Positions 51,425 through 62,191 are shown, counted from the stretch's first letter. The stretch is DNA of 64,000 nucleotides from Parabacteroides sp. AD58 (GCF_023744375.2 NZ_CP146284.1:1178001-1242000), one strand, 5' to 3'. Numbers and translations are program-made. The notes: a model not told the origin generated them from the sequence alone.

Positions 51425-53809
51425 ATGAATCAGAGTAAGACAATAAGAGCTGTTTATGTTGTGTTTATGTGGCTAATCTGTACCAGTACGCTTTGGGCGC
51501 AATCCCTGGCTGTGCTGTCGGGGAAAGTCATTTCGTCCGACCAGGGCATAGTTGATTTTGCATCTGTCTATTTGAAAGGAACAAATATCGGATGCACGAC
51601 CGATGATAAAGGTCTTTTCCACCTGAAAGTTCCCGAAGGAGAATATACCTTAGTTGTCTCGGCTGTGGGTTATCAGACGGCCGAACAGACGATCCAGGCC
51701 AAAAGTGGAGAGAAACAGCGGTTGCGCATTCGCCTTTCAACGGATACAAAGGAACTGGATGAGGTTGTCGTTGTGTCTAATGGAGTAAGCCGGGTGAAAA
51801 AGTCGGCATTCAATGCCATTGCCTTAGATACAAAAATCCTGCAGAATTCCACTCAAAACCTGAGTGAAGCCTTGGCTCAGGCTCCGGGCATGAAACTGCG
51901 TGAATCAGGAGGTGTCGGTTCAGACATGCAACTGATGATGGACGGATTCAGCGGCAAACATATCAAGATATTTATTGACGGTGTGCCTCAGGAAGGCGTT
52001 GGCAGTTCTTTCGGATTAAATAACATTCCGGTGAATTATGCCGACCGGATTGAAATTTACAAAGGTGTCGTACCCGTTGGTTTCGGAACCGATGCGATTG
52101 GTGGTGTCATCAATATCATTACCCGGAAGAACCGCGACCGCTGGTTTGCCGATGCTTCTTATTCGTATGGTTCGTTCAATACGCACAAATCATACATCAA
52201 CTTCGGACAAACCTTCAAGAATGGGCTGACTTATTCGATTAATGCTTTTCAGAACTATTCGGACAACGATTATTATGTGGATACACCCGTAAAAGACTTT
52301 GAGACCGGCGCCATCAACAAGAAGAAGATTGAGCATGTCCGTCGTTTCCACGATATGTACCATAACGAAGCGGTAGTTGCCAAGGTCGGCATTACCGATA
52401 AGCCCTGGGCCGACCGGCTGATGTTCGGCTTTACCTGGTCGAATATGTACAAGGACATCCAGACAGGAGTCCGGCAGGAAGTCGTGTTCGGAGGTAAATA
52501 CCAGAAAGGTCATTCCCTGATGCCTTCTCTTGAATACCGCAAACAGAACCTCTTCACCCAGGGGCTGGATGTTACATTGACAGCCAATTATAACAAGAAC
52601 ATCACGCACAACGTCGATACATCGACCTATGAATATAACTGGCGGGGAGAAATGCGTCCACTGAAGTCGCCCGGAGAACAATCCTATCAGCATACCCGCT
52701 CTGACAATCAGAACTGGAACGGCTCTGTGACGTTGAATTATCGGTTGGGAAAAGCCCATACGTTTACCTTCAACCATGTACTGAATATGTTTACGCGAAC
52801 CAACCAGTCTATGCTGTATGAAGACTCAGAAGCTAATGCCATCCCGAAAGAAACGCATAAAAACATCAGCGGACTCTCTTACCGCCTGATGCCAAACGAG
52901 AAATGGAATGTGTCGGTATTCGGGAAGTATTACAACCAGTATAATGCGGGCCCGGTAGCGACGTCTACAGCACAGGACAATTATGTAAAGACAACCAATT
53001 CAGTCAGTGCCTTAGGATATGGAGCAGCCGGCACCTACTTCATCGGAAAAGGTTTCCAGGCAAAGTTATCGTATGAAAAAGCATATCGTCTGCCTACCAA
53101 TGAAGAGATGTTTGGAGACGAAGACCTCGAAACCGGTGATATATCGCTGAAGCCGGAAAAGAGTGACAACGTAAACCTCAACCTGAGTTATAATCAGACT
53201 TTCGGACGGCATTCGGTATATGCGGAAGGAGGCGTGGTTTACCGGAATACCCAAGACTATATCCAGCGCAGCCTTACCGACCTGAGTGGCGGAAAATACG
53301 GAGCAACCTATGTGAATCATGGAAAGGTTCTGACAAAAGGTTATAATCTTTCTGTCCGTTATGGATTTGGTGAATGGCTGAGCCTAGGAGGAAACTTTAC
53401 CCAAATGAACGTCCGCGACAATGTCAAGACCGTCGACAGCGGCTCCAGCCAGGAAAGTCTGACATACGGCGCCCGTATGCCGAACTTACCTTATCAGTTT
53501 GCCAACTCGGATATTTCCTTTTATTGGAACAACCTGCTCCAGAAAAGAAACAAACTGACGCTGACGTACGACAACCTGTATATGCACAGTTTCCCGCTTT
53601 ATTCGGAAGCTTTGGGTAGTGAATCAGATTATGTGGTGCCGACACAATTCTCGCACAACCTGACTCTCACCTACAGCCTGCAGAACGGACGGTATAATTT
53701 CTCGGTAGAATGCCGGAACTTCACCAACGAGAAACTGTATGACAACTTCAGTCTGCAAAAGGCTGGAAGAGCTTTCTATGGCAAGATCCGGGTTTGCTTC
53801 GGGAATTAA
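51425..53809 (+). CDS. TonB-dependent outer-membrane receptor (XusA-like)
   Basis: A 794-residue receptor starting at the ATG before the signal peptide (AVYVVFMWLICTSTLWAQ); the open frame extends upstream to 51143 but those codons precede the promoter. Domains: CarboxypepD_reg-like (about 28-110, VLSGKVISSDQGIVDFASVYLKG), plug (about 125-235, NLSEALAQAPGMKLRE to DAIGGVINIITRK), and 22-strand barrel. The following DUF4374 and PepSY genes match XusABC of B. thetaiotaomicron, which takes up xenosiderophores such as enterobactin. Ligand here is inferred from that context. Confidence 0.85.
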   Translation: MNQSKTIRAVYVVFMWLICTSTLWAQSLAVLSGKVISSDQGIVDFASVYLKGTNIGCTTDDKGLFHLKVPEGEYTLVVSAVGYQTAEQTIQAKSGEKQRLRIRLSTDTKELDEVVVVSNGVSRVKKSAFNAIALDTKILQNSTQNLSEALAQAPGMKLRESGGVGSDMQLMMDGFSGKHIKIFIDGVPQEGVGSSFGLNNIPVNYADRIEIYKGVVPVGFGTDAIGGVINIITRKNRDRWFADASYSYGSFNTHKSYINFGQTFKNGLTYSINAFQNYSDNDYYVDTPVKDFETGAINKKKIEHVRRFHDMYHNEAVVAKVGITDKPWADRLMFGFTWSNMYKDIQTGVRQEVVFGGKYQKGHSLMPSLEYRKQNLFTQGLDVTLTANYNKNITHNVDTSTYEYNWRGEMRPLKSPGEQSYQHTRSDNQNWNGSVTLNYRLGKAHTFTFNHVLNMFTRTNQSMLYEDSEANAIPKETHKNISGLSYRLMPNEKWNVSVFGKYYNQYNAGPVATSTAQDNYVKTTNSVSALGYGAAGTYFIGKGFQAKLSYEKAYRLPTNEEMFGDEDLETGDISLKPEKSDNVNLNLSYNQTFGRHSVYAEGGVVYRNTQDYIQRSLTDLSGGKYGATYVNHGKVLTKGYNLSVRYGFGEWLSLGGNFTQMNVRDNVKTVDSGSSQESLTYGARMPNLPYQFANSDISFYWNNLLQKRNKLTLTYDNLYMHSFPLYSEALGSESDYVVPTQFSHNLTLTYSLQNGRYNFSVECRNFTNEKLYDNFSLQKAGRAFYGKIRVCFGN

Positions 53810-53922
53810 TCAGGCATTCGACAGATGGATTTCAGATACCATAAAAGGAGGCTAAACGAAATTAAGCAGAATCGAAAACGAAACCAGTAGGAATCAAAAT
53901 CGGTTCTCGTTGGTTTCATCTG

Positions 53923-54010
53923 AAAAGCTGCCTATCTTTTTCTAAAAAGCCGGCGTATTTTGACTAAAAGCTGCCTACCTTTTTAGGAAAACCTGCCTAG
54001 CTTTTTCAGG
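53923..54010. repeat. Array of 21-23-nt GCTGCC/GCCGGCG repeats
   Basis: Four units begin at about 53923, 53944, 53966 and 53988, each AAAA followed by GCTGCCTA, GCCGGCGTA or CCTGCCTA and a T-rich end. Related units are at 37723 and 62233-62313. It lies between the TonB receptor stop and the DUF4374 gene, so it is transcribed within the operon; the flanking 53810-53922 and 54011-54107 contain nothing else I recognise. Confidence 0.75.
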
Positions 54011-54107
54011 AATCATAAGTCGTACATATAGGATATTGGAACCCAATAAATTAGAAATAAACAACAATCAAACATTTCAAGATAAACAATCATTAAAACA
54101 GAACAAT

Positions 54108-55520
54108 ATGAAAAGAAGACTTCTAACCGTAAGTTGCGCTGCCGTATGTATGTGCGGATTTGTGTTGACCTCTTGTAGCGAAGATGATCCGGTAACTCCG
54201 GGTAACAACGGAGATAACAACAACGGCACATCCACCACCGAAGTTATCTCAAACTATGTAGTAGCGGCTTCCGTAAGCAATGCCAATTATCTGCTGACAG
54301 CTGATACGCTGACAGAAGGCACCATCTCTGCCAAGAATAACGGATTGACGACCGAAAGCGGAACCCAATGGATTTTCTATCAGGATAAATATCTCTACCG
54401 GCTGGTTTACAACCAGGGAAATGCCGGTGTCACTTCTTCTTATATCCTGAATGCGGCAGGTAAAGTGGAAGAACGTGACAATACTTACGAGATCAAACGT
54501 TTCACTTCGTATGGTACTTATAAGAATTATATCATCACTGCCTCAGCCGGCGATCTGTCTCAAGCATATGCGGATGAGAACGGCTATCTGCCCAAAGGTT
54601 TTCTTTTCTCTTATCTGGATGTAGAAAATGAGACCTTTAAGACAAACAGCGACGTGAGCTACTCGGAGAACTTTTTAGGCAACGGAGAATACGTAACACT
54701 GGCCGGTATCCTCGAAGCCAACGATAAGATTTACAGTGTGGCCGTTCCGATGGGATTGAGCCAGTATGGAGTTAAAGCGGAAGGTGGGAAATATGTCATT
54801 TATCCCGATCTGGTTAAACAGGAATCGGGAGGAAGCGGCAGCAGCTCCTATGAAAAGGGCGAACTGCAATGGACGCAATACCCGAACGAATGCTGGGTAG
54901 CAATCTTCGGTGATGAATCATTCCAGAACAAGACGTTGATCAAGACCGACAAGATCAGCTACGCCTGCGGACGGAATAAATCACAGTATTATCAGACTAT
55001 TTGGTCTGCCGATAATGGCGATATATATGTCTTCTCACCCAGCTATGCCAAAACAATGACCGATCCGCGCCAGCAGACGACGTTGCCGGCAGGTGTCGTG
55101 CGCATAAAAGCGGGAACAGATACATTCGATGACGATTATTATTGCAATCTGGAAGAACAGACCGGTGGAAAGTCGTTCTTGCGCTGCTGGCATATCTCCG
55201 ACGATTATTTTCTGCTCCTGATGTATGACCGTCCACTCACTGAATCCGGATTCGCCGCCAAAGAAATGGCTATCTTCAAGGGAGAAGACAAGAAACTGAC
55301 CTACGTAAGCGGTATGCCTAAAGCCAGCGTAATCTCCGGATTCGGGAATACACCTTATACAGAAAACGGAATGGTTTATGTCGCTGTAACTACTACCGAT
55401 GGCAGCCAACCGGCCATTTACCAGATTGATCCTACTTCTGCGACAGCCACCAAAGGATTGACTGTTGAATCGGAACAGATCTCGGGTGTTGGAAAATTGA
55501 CATACTATGTAACTGAATAA
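54108..55520 (+). CDS. DUF4374 surface lipoprotein (XusB-like)
   Basis: A 470-residue lipoprotein with signal ending LTSC and then an acidic, Gly/Asn/Thr-rich linker, typical of surface-exposed Bacteroidales lipoproteins. The body (about 50-470) shows propeller-like repeats ([24 protein letters not shown]-like blocks, [21 protein letters not shown]) as in DUF4374. XusB of B. thetaiotaomicron, a member of this family, binds ferric siderophores and passes them to XusA. The start is the ATG at 54108, directly before the signal peptide; an upstream in-frame start at 54036 lacks one. Confidence 0.82.
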   Translation: MKRRLLTVSCAAVCMCGFVLTSCSEDDPVTPGNNGDNNNGTSTTEVISNYVVAASVSNANYLLTADTLTEGTISAKNNGLTTESGTQWIFYQDKYLYRLVYNQGNAGVTSSYILNAAGKVEERDNTYEIKRFTSYGTYKNYIITASAGDLSQAYADENGYLPKGFLFSYLDVENETFKTNSDVSYSENFLGNGEYVTLAGILEANDKIYSVAVPMGLSQYGVKAEGGKYVIYPDLVKQESGGSGSSSYEKGELQWTQYPNECWVAIFGDESFQNKTLIKTDKISYACGRNKSQYYQTIWSADNGDIYVFSPSYAKTMTDPRQQTTLPAGVVRIKAGTDTFDDDYYCNLEEQTGGKSFLRCWHISDDYFLLLMYDRPLTESGFAAKEMAIFKGEDKKLTYVSGMPKASVISGFGNTPYTENGMVYVAVTTTDGSQPAIYQIDPTSATATKGLTVESEQISGVGKLTYYVTE

Positions 55521-55524
55521 TCCG

Positions 55525-56196
55525 ATGCGTAAGTTTTTTCATCAGATTCATCTCTGGTTGTCCATCCCGTTAGGAATACTGATCTCGGTGATTTGTCTGA
55601 CTGGTGCAATCTTAGTGTTCGAGAAGGAAATTACACAGATAATGTATCCTGAAACCCGGACAACCCAGGTTGAAGGGCAACATGGCAGGAAACAACGCCC
55701 TGAATTTTTCCGACAGGTACGCGCCCTGCATCGCTGGTTACTCGACGCGCCAGCCAAAAAGGGTGAGTCATCTGCCGGGAAAACAGTAGTGGGTATCACT
55801 ACCGTAGCAATGACCGTCATCCTGATCAGCGGGGTGATTATCTGGTTTCCGCGAAACCGTCGTACACTGAAGAACCGACTACAAATATCCTGCACGAAAG
55901 GCTGGCGTCGTTTTTGGTACGACAGTCACGTAGCCTTGGGCTTTTACAGTACACTGTTTCTACTCATTATGGCACTGACAGGCCTGACCTGGTCTTTTTC
56001 CGGTTATCGGACTTTCATGTACGATCTTTTCTCCGGCCTGCCGGTAGATAATCTCCGACGATTCTTCTATTCTCTGCATACAGGCACATGGGGCGGATTG
56101 ACAACGCGGATTCTCTATTTCCTCGCGGCTTTGATTGGAGGAATATTACCGCTGAGCGGTTATTATTTGTGGTGGAAGAAACAGAAACGGAAATAA
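55525..56196 (+). CDS. PepSY-domain inner-membrane protein (XusC-like)
   Basis: A 223-residue membrane protein with four hydrophobic segments: about 8-32 (LWLSIPLGILISVICLTGA), 88-108, 136-158 and 192-214. VFEKEIT, the RALHRWLL and HVALGFYST motifs and SLHTGTWGG supply the conserved His residues expected in PepSY_TM proteins, which are thought to act in heme-linked reduction of ferric siderophores. It starts 4 nt after the DUF4374 stop, so it is cotranscribed with it. A bidirectional terminator follows. Confidence 0.82.
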   Translation: MRKFFHQIHLWLSIPLGILISVICLTGAILVFEKEITQIMYPETRTTQVEGQHGRKQRPEFFRQVRALHRWLLDAPAKKGESSAGKTVVGITTVAMTVILISGVIIWFPRNRRTLKNRLQISCTKGWRRFWYDSHVALGFYSTLFLLIMALTGLTWSFSGYRTFMYDLFSGLPVDNLRRFFYSLHTGTWGGLTTRILYFLAALIGGILPLSGYYLWWKKQKRK

Positions 56197-56222
56197 TTGA
56201 CTTCACAATCTATTTACAATAC

Positions 56223-56245
56223 AAAAGGGGCTTTTCGCCCCTTTT
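56223..56245. terminator. Bidirectional terminator hairpin
   Basis: AAAAGGGGC and GCCCCTTTT pair perfectly around TTTTC, between convergent genes; A and T runs serve both directions. Confidence 0.85.
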
Positions 56246-56246
56246 A

Positions 56247-56903
56247 TTATTTAGCAAAACCGACCGGATGATTCAAGAACGGCACCTGTGTTGCTTTCAA
56301 TTTCAACTTTTGGGCGAGAACTTCCTTGTCCATTGTCCCGCGTGGCACCGTAGCCAATCCCATTCCGGCACAAGCGATCGAAATATTCTGTGAAACGATT
56401 CCTGCATCCAGCGCTCCCGTCAAGCGGTTCTGCGGTGTATCGCCACCCCGCATCTTCGACAAGTCGCTTACCAAAACCAACGAAACAGGAGCAACAGCAG
56501 CAAAGTCCTGTCCTTTCGCAACATCTTTTCTCAGGTCCTCAGCCGTCACCGGTACCAATTTGTTAGCTTTGGCATCGTACAAATAAGCACCTTTTGCCGT
56601 ACATACATAAATATCAACATCCTGATAATTCAATGCACTGGGCGCCGTACGCATTCCCTTCTCCGGGCGATTTACGCCATTGGCAGCCCAAAGCAAATCC
56701 GAAAGCTGTTGCAGAGAAAGCTCCTTATCGGCATACGAACGGCACGACTGACGGTTAGCAAAAGCAGTCATCACGTCTGTGCCACACTGTTTACTCGGAG
56801 CATTCAGCGAGATTCCATGCAAGTCCTGGGCACTTGCCCCGAAAATGGAGCAAGCTGCCATCATGGCAAATACAAAGTTTTTCATTGTGTTCTTCTTTTT
56901 CAT
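56247..56903 (-). CDS. Exported nitroreductase-fold protein
   Basis: About 218 residues from the ATG at 56903 (MKKKNTMKNF); the second Met at 56885 is also possible. A signal peptide (NFVFAMMAACSIFGASAQ) precedes a nitroreductase domain: NRQSCRSYADKELSLQQLSDLLWAANGVNR holds the FMN-binding Arg residues, and RTAPSALNYQDVDIYV and IACAGMGLATVPRG complete the SagB/NfnB-like core. Most nitroreductases are cytoplasmic, so export is notable but common in Bacteroidales. The substrate is unknown. It is monocistronic. Confidence 0.8.
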   Translation of the reverse strand: MKKKNTMKNFVFAMMAACSIFGASAQDLHGISLNAPSKQCGTDVMTAFANRQSCRSYADKELSLQQLSDLLWAANGVNRPEKGMRTAPSALNYQDVDIYVCTAKGAYLYDAKANKLVPVTAEDLRKDVAKGQDFAAVAPVSLVLVSDLSKMRGGDTPQNRLTGALDAGIVSQNISIACAGMGLATVPRGTMDKEVLAQKLKLKATQVPFLNHPVGFAK

Positions 56904-56984
56904 GATTAAAACTGGTTTTTGTTCGTCGTAAAGATAACACAAAAACTTGTATTAGCCCAGATTCACCTTCAAGTTTATATCAGA

Positions 56985-59564
56985 TTATTGTACATACAAT
57001 TGATGCGTGCCAGCCGTTAAAGCCACCGTCTTTCCATCAAGGATTAAATCGGCCGTACAACCCAATGGAACCTTTACTGTCAGCTGGATCCTGCCATCCT
57101 CGGTTCGTTTCCATTCACTGCTGATTTCACCGGCTACAGAATCATAGGAACCTTTCGCCCACTGCATATCTGCCGGGAAATACGGAGTGAAACGGATATG
57201 ATGGAACCCGGGTTGCTGTTCGTCATAATTGATACCTGCCAACTGATTCATCATCCAGGCAGAGACATCGCCCATAAAGACATGGTTCAACGAAGCATCT
57301 CGGAACTCCGGACTCAACGTCCAAGTTTCGGGTAACGTAGTATAACCCATTGTTTCTACCCAATATCCCCACGAAGGAGCTTCCCGTTTTGTAATCATCT
57401 TCATCGCATCTTCCAAATAGCCATAACGAGTCAGCATAGCCGGAACCGTCTTTGTTCCGATCAGACCAAAGTCAAGGAAATAATTATTATCGGCTACCAG
57501 CTGATGCAACTTATCTGCTACAGCCTGTTCTTTTCCTTCAGGAACCAGACCCAAATACAACGCCAGAGCCTGTGCTGCCTGTGTACCTTCAGCATACGTA
57601 GCAGTTTCAGGATGGAAGAACTTCTGATTGATACGTTCCTTTAATGCTTCCGCTTTCTCGGCATACGGTTTCGGATCTTTCCCCAAGAGAGAAGCAAAAC
57701 GAGCCATCAGCTGATTATCCAAATAATAGTAGGCCGTAGAAGTGTATTCGTTGTTGGTTGTCGACTTCCAGTACACCCAGTCGCTCAACCCAAAGGTTAG
57801 GAATCCATCCTTCTCTTTTGTCTGAAGATAGGCTAAATAACGCTCCATCGTAGGATACAGTTTCTCGATGCTTTCTGTTGTACCATAATAATTATACAAC
57901 GCATTCGGAATGATGAACATCACGGCGTCCCACACCGGACCAGGGAATTCGCCATATCCCCAGCCACTCGAAGGAATGATGCCGGAGATGTCGCCTTCAG
58001 CCCGTTGGTTATCGATAATGTCGTCCATCCATTTCTCGTAGAACGTAATGCCATCGAAGCCCAGCAACCCCAAATCAATGGCAATGTGTGCATCAGCTGT
58101 CCAGCCATTCTTTTCCCGCTGAGGGCAATCTGTCGGTATACTATGCAAATTGCTCTGGTATGCCTGCATAGTTGCATTCCAGATCTTATTCAACGTCTCA
58201 TTCGAACAACTGAATGAACCCACCGGTTTCAGATCCGTATGCACGAAAAGAGCCGTCAGGCTTTCTTCCGTCAGCTGAATAGGCTTGTCACTCTCTACTT
58301 CAACATATTGGAAGCCATGATAAGTAAACGAAGGAACAAAGGTTTCTTCCTCTCCCGTCCCTTTCAGGTAATATTCATCCATCTGGAATACTTCACCCGG
58401 TTTCACAGGATGATAATACACGTTGATATTTCCCTGTTCCAGTCGCCCGTCTTTCTTCAACAGTTCACCATGTTTCAATGTGATATGTGTACCGGCTTCG
58501 CCTTTTACTTTCAGTCGGCACAGACCAGCCATATTCTTCGGAAAAGCATAAACATACAATCGGTCACTGAAGGCTTTCATTGAGACCGGTTTCAATTCTT
58601 CTGTTGCATGGATTCCCGGCATTTCCTGTGCTACCAGTAAAGCCGAAGGCGTGGCTACTTCTACTGCGGTTTGCCAAGCACTGTCGTCAAACGACGCGAG
58701 CTTCCAGCCTTCCGGTTCCAGACGGGCATCGTAACGGTCGCCACTATAAATATTATTATAAGTATATGGGCCACATGCCGTTCTCCAGGAATTATCAGAT
58801 ACTACCGTTTGTTGTGTGCCATCTTCATAGTCAATCCGCAGTTCACACAACATACGCGGACGATCACGCCAACGGGCCTCGTGGAAATTCCATACAGCCA
58901 CCGACTGTTCGTTATACCATCCATTGCCCAAGACTGCTGCTACGGCATTATCACCTTTCTGCAAGAGAGAAGTAACATCGTGCGTCACATACAAGTTCCG
59001 CTTATCAAAATGTGTATATCCGGGATCCAGGAAATTCTCTCCTACCCGTTTTCCATTGAGGAAAATTTCATAATATCCGGCAGCCGACACATACAACCTT
59101 GCCTCCTTGACCGGTTTATCTATCACAAATCCTTTACGGAACATGGGAGCCGGTTCGTATTCCTTGTCATTATCGTCGGTAATCCACTTGGCCTGCCAGT
59201 CGGCATTCTCCCCTTTTCCTAACTCAAAGCTTGCCACTTCGGAAGTCCGACAGGGATTTCCATCCTGATCCCAGACAGTCACCTGCCAATAATAGCGGGT
59301 TTCCGGCTTCAATTCGGTCTGTTCATTATATACTTTCAAATCTGTCGGCGACGTTCCGATCCGGATTTCATAACGAGACGGAACAAACGTCGTATCTTCA
59401 CCCGCATACGTCCATGTGAATCGTGGGGCCTTCGTATCAATACCGATCGGATTTTCCAGGTATTCAGTTCGCAAACCGACTGGCACAATTCTTTCATTGG
59501 TCTGCACACAGCTTGCCAGTAATCCGGCTGTTGCCGTCATAATCAGCAATATATTCCTTTTCAT
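56985..59564 (-). CDS. Alpha-L-rhamnosidase, GH78 (lipoprotein)
   Basis: An 859-residue lipoprotein (LLASC, Cys19). Order: fibronectin-III-like domain (about 30-115), beta-sandwich domains including a CBM67-like region (about 130-400), the (alpha/alpha)6 catalytic barrel (about 450-770) and a C-terminal sandwich. The catalytic region has SIPTDCPQREKNGWTADAH with the presumed general acid Glu, WMDDIIDNQR, and GYWVETMGYTTLPETW. It releases terminal L-rhamnose from plant glycosides or pectin side chains. It is the last gene of the rha operon, 23 nt after the second rhamnosidase-like gene. Confidence 0.9.
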   Translation of the reverse strand: MKRNILLIMTATAGLLASCVQTNERIVPVGLRTEYLENPIGIDTKAPRFTWTYAGEDTTFVPSRYEIRIGTSPTDLKVYNEQTELKPETRYYWQVTVWDQDGNPCRTSEVASFELGKGENADWQAKWITDDNDKEYEPAPMFRKGFVIDKPVKEARLYVSAAGYYEIFLNGKRVGENFLDPGYTHFDKRNLYVTHDVTSLLQKGDNAVAAVLGNGWYNEQSVAVWNFHEARWRDRPRMLCELRIDYEDGTQQTVVSDNSWRTACGPYTYNNIYSGDRYDARLEPEGWKLASFDDSAWQTAVEVATPSALLVAQEMPGIHATEELKPVSMKAFSDRLYVYAFPKNMAGLCRLKVKGEAGTHITLKHGELLKKDGRLEQGNINVYYHPVKPGEVFQMDEYYLKGTGEEETFVPSFTYHGFQYVEVESDKPIQLTEESLTALFVHTDLKPVGSFSCSNETLNKIWNATMQAYQSNLHSIPTDCPQREKNGWTADAHIAIDLGLLGFDGITFYEKWMDDIIDNQRAEGDISGIIPSSGWGYGEFPGPVWDAVMFIIPNALYNYYGTTESIEKLYPTMERYLAYLQTKEKDGFLTFGLSDWVYWKSTTNNEYTSTAYYYLDNQLMARFASLLGKDPKPYAEKAEALKERINQKFFHPETATYAEGTQAAQALALYLGLVPEGKEQAVADKLHQLVADNNYFLDFGLIGTKTVPAMLTRYGYLEDAMKMITKREAPSWGYWVETMGYTTLPETWTLSPEFRDASLNHVFMGDVSAWMMNQLAGINYDEQQPGFHHIRFTPYFPADMQWAKGSYDSVAGEISSEWKRTEDGRIQLTVKVPLGCTADLILDGKTVALTAGTHQLYVQ

Positions 59565-59587
59565 ATTGAGAACTAATCTTGTATTAC

Positions 59588-61339
59588 TTATTTATTAATA
59601 ACAATACCTTCCGGCGCTTCGATCTTCGAGGAGATTGAACCATCCGGTTGCTTTTCATGTCGGATCTTGACAATACCCTTTGGCGTGGGGAAAGTTCCTT
59701 CCACCCAATCCAGATCGGCCAAATGTGGAACTATCCGAAGTACCCGACATCCCGGTTCCATGACCTGAACGCCCAACACATATTCCGTCAGCCAGGAAGT
59801 AGGTCCGGAAGCCCAGCCATGGCACAGACTGTGGCGGAAACCTTTATAACAGTAGGCTCCAAAATCTCCATGAATGTCTTTCTTGCCATCCGGCACCAGT
59901 TCGTCTATAGGAGCTGCATTCGGCAACCAGTCTAAATTAAAGTCTTCCCAGAAAGTAGTTGCTCCCATATCCAGCATCGCGCCCCAGTAAGAACGGATAA
60001 TATCCAACGCCCCGGAATAATTATCAGCCAAAGCCATCGACCTCAACATATAATATCCATAGAACGTAGAAAAACCATGACCACCTTCCTGTGACAGATA
60101 TTTTTGGTCTGCCTCTTTCGCATCCATCAGTCCGGCCCAAGCCAACAAGGCAGCCGCCTGTTTCATGCCCGGCTCCGTCGGTTTCTTCTTCAATGCCAAA
60201 AACGGTTTCACTACTTCAGGTGCTGCTTTCCGCAAACGGGCCTCTGTTTCCCTGCAAGTATCCGCTAATTCCGGTTCCTGCAATAAAGAACAAAGTTCAG
60301 CTCCATATTTCATAGCCTGCACCATCAAAGCCTGCAAGCCGGCATTGATCGCTTCCGGATTCTCATTAGAAGGCCAGTCCAAGAAACGCATTCCGTCCAG
60401 GTGTTCCCGACCAGAAGCATCTACTTTCGAGATCAAGACTTTCAGCAAACCGATCAGATAGTCTTTCTGCGACTGCAGGTAAGTCCAGTCGCCCTGATAA
60501 CGGAACCAGTCCCGCTGAATCAACAGCCACCAGATTGAATACGAACTAATCCCGTTCATCCAGTTTGGCAGCGGAGTAATATCCCGAGTTAGATCCAGGC
60601 TTTTAGGAACCGCCTCATTATATCCAAAGACGGTATTCACGGTCATAACTTCCGGATGCATGTCTCCAATCCATACCAGACGATCCCGCTTAATGCCGTC
60701 CCACAAATACTCCTGTAAATTCAGATGAACCGTATATGCTCCCGTTTGCCAAATCTGATTTAACCGTTCATCGCTGCACCGGAACGAACCTTTATATGGA
60801 ATATCCCGATACGTAGCAATCGCCCGCACCTCTTTCAGCTGCAACTCAACTGAATCATCCGGCAAATCGATCCGAACAAAGCGAAATCCTGAATTCCCCA
60901 CTTCGGCTACTCCCAACCACGGCAAAGACAACTGGAAATCGCGGACAGCATGATCGTTTGTCGCCCCGTTCTTTCCGTCGATTTCACACATTGCTTCACT
61001 AACCGATTCACCAAAACGTACCCGGATGCGTACAGGCTTCTGACTCGCCGGCATACCCGTCACAAACTGTATTCCTCCTTGTATTTCTTTTCCGAAATCC
61101 AACAATAATGCCGGATGCCGAGTGTCAGTACTTCTAATCACACATACCCGGCTATTCGATAAATCAGCCTGTCCGTTTCCGGGCAACAACAAATAATGTT
61201 CATTTTCAATTTGGACACTGTCTTGCTGCCATACAATCCGAACAGGAGATAAATATTCGCGAATCCGACTATCTCGCTGTTGGGCGAATGCCGCTGTAAA
61301 ACACAGCGACATTACACCTAATAACCAGCTTTTCCTCAT
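59588..61339 (-). CDS. Alpha-L-rhamnosidase-like glycoside hydrolase (GH78-related)
   Basis: A 583-residue exported protein starting at 61339 directly before the signal peptide (MRKSWLLGVMSLCFTAAFAQQ). It has a beta-sandwich region (about 30-190) and an (alpha/alpha)6 barrel with GIKRDRLVWIGDMHPEVMTVN where classical GH78 enzymes have the CPQRE motif, then WPSNENPEAINAG and GDFGAYCYKGFRHSLCHGWASGPT. The Arg-Asp-Arg-Leu-Val-Trp pattern is typical of a distinct GH78-like subgroup. The substrate is presumed rhamnosidic from the operon. It lies 13 nt after rhaD. Confidence 0.8.
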   Translation of the reverse strand: MRKSWLLGVMSLCFTAAFAQQRDSRIREYLSPVRIVWQQDSVQIENEHYLLLPGNGQADLSNSRVCVIRSTDTRHPALLLDFGKEIQGGIQFVTGMPASQKPVRIRVRFGESVSEAMCEIDGKNGATNDHAVRDFQLSLPWLGVAEVGNSGFRFVRIDLPDDSVELQLKEVRAIATYRDIPYKGSFRCSDERLNQIWQTGAYTVHLNLQEYLWDGIKRDRLVWIGDMHPEVMTVNTVFGYNEAVPKSLDLTRDITPLPNWMNGISSYSIWWLLIQRDWFRYQGDWTYLQSQKDYLIGLLKVLISKVDASGREHLDGMRFLDWPSNENPEAINAGLQALMVQAMKYGAELCSLLQEPELADTCRETEARLRKAAPEVVKPFLALKKKPTEPGMKQAAALLAWAGLMDAKEADQKYLSQEGGHGFSTFYGYYMLRSMALADNYSGALDIIRSYWGAMLDMGATTFWEDFNLDWLPNAAPIDELVPDGKKDIHGDFGAYCYKGFRHSLCHGWASGPTSWLTEYVLGVQVMEPGCRVLRIVPHLADLDWVEGTFPTPKGIVKIRHEKQPDGSISSKIEAPEGIVINK

Positions 61340-61352
61340 ATCTAACTTTGTT

Positions 61353-62156
61353 TTAAAGTCCAAAAGCAGGTACCAGATCATCCAGCTGCTGTTGAGTCAT
61401 TCCTTCCGGATCTTCACCAGAAGCCAGACGGGCACTGAAATATATCTGAGCCGATTTACTCAACGTATCGATAGCATCGAAACATTCTATCACATCTTCT
61501 CCTACAGCCAGGATTCCATGTTTCTCCCAAAAAACTACATCATGCTTCTCGAGCTGTTTGATAGTAGCATGAGCCAATTCGACAGTACCAGGTATTTCAT
61601 ACGGAACAACACCGATTCCTTTCGGAACAATAATCCGACATTCAGGAATCATGCTCCACAGAACGTTTGTCAGATAATCCGAATTCAGGAACCGCTTGCA
61701 ATGAGTCATACCGATCAAATCTGTCGGATGGGTATGTAAAACGACCCGATTATCGCGTCCTGTCGAACGGACATAATTATGCATCATCAGGTGAGATGGC
61801 AGTTCAGAGGTCGGTTGAATGGGTTGTTCTGCTATTATCTCATAGCTTAACCCATCAGTGGTTACACGAATCAGTGAACCATTCTCAAACGGAGCCTGAG
61901 CGACATAGCGCATCCGTTTTCCTGTGCCCGTCACATAAAATACATGACCGGCCAAAGCTTCCATTTTTTCAGGCAATGGTTTGGCCGAAGCCAGTGCAGG
62001 CAAAGCCAAATCGGCCGAAGTCAACAAAGAAGTTACATTGACAGAAATATTACCACCATTACGTTCAGCCCAGCCTTTCGTCCACAAATAACCTGCAACT
62101 TCGGCTATACGACCTATTTCTTCCATTAAAGCGACATTGCTTCTTAATTGTTCCAT
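61353..62156 (-). CDS. rhaD: Rhamnulose-1-phosphate aldolase
   Basis: A 267-residue class II aldolase that splits L-rhamnulose-1-phosphate into dihydroxyacetone phosphate and L-lactaldehyde. Features are WAERNGGNISV, FYVTGTGKRMR, TSELPSHLMMHNY, the zinc ligands in VVLHTHPTDLIG and the C-terminal His in FWEKHGILAVG. The ATG at 62156 is preferred to a TTG at 62162. No rhamnulokinase gene is seen downstream; rhaB would have to lie upstream of the window. It is followed by the rhamnosidase genes. Confidence 0.94.
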   Translation of the reverse strand: MEQLRSNVALMEEIGRIAEVAGYLWTKGWAERNGGNISVNVTSLLTSADLALPALASAKPLPEKMEALAGHVFYVTGTGKRMRYVAQAPFENGSLIRVTTDGLSYEIIAEQPIQPTSELPSHLMMHNYVRSTGRDNRVVLHTHPTDLIGMTHCKRFLNSDYLTNVLWSMIPECRIIVPKGIGVVPYEIPGTVELAHATIKQLEKHDVVFWEKHGILAVGEDVIECFDAIDTLSKSAQIYFSARLASGEDPEGMTQQQLDDLVPAFGL

Positions 62157-62191
62157 TTTCAATCAGTTTATAGTTTTTGCATTTATCTTTT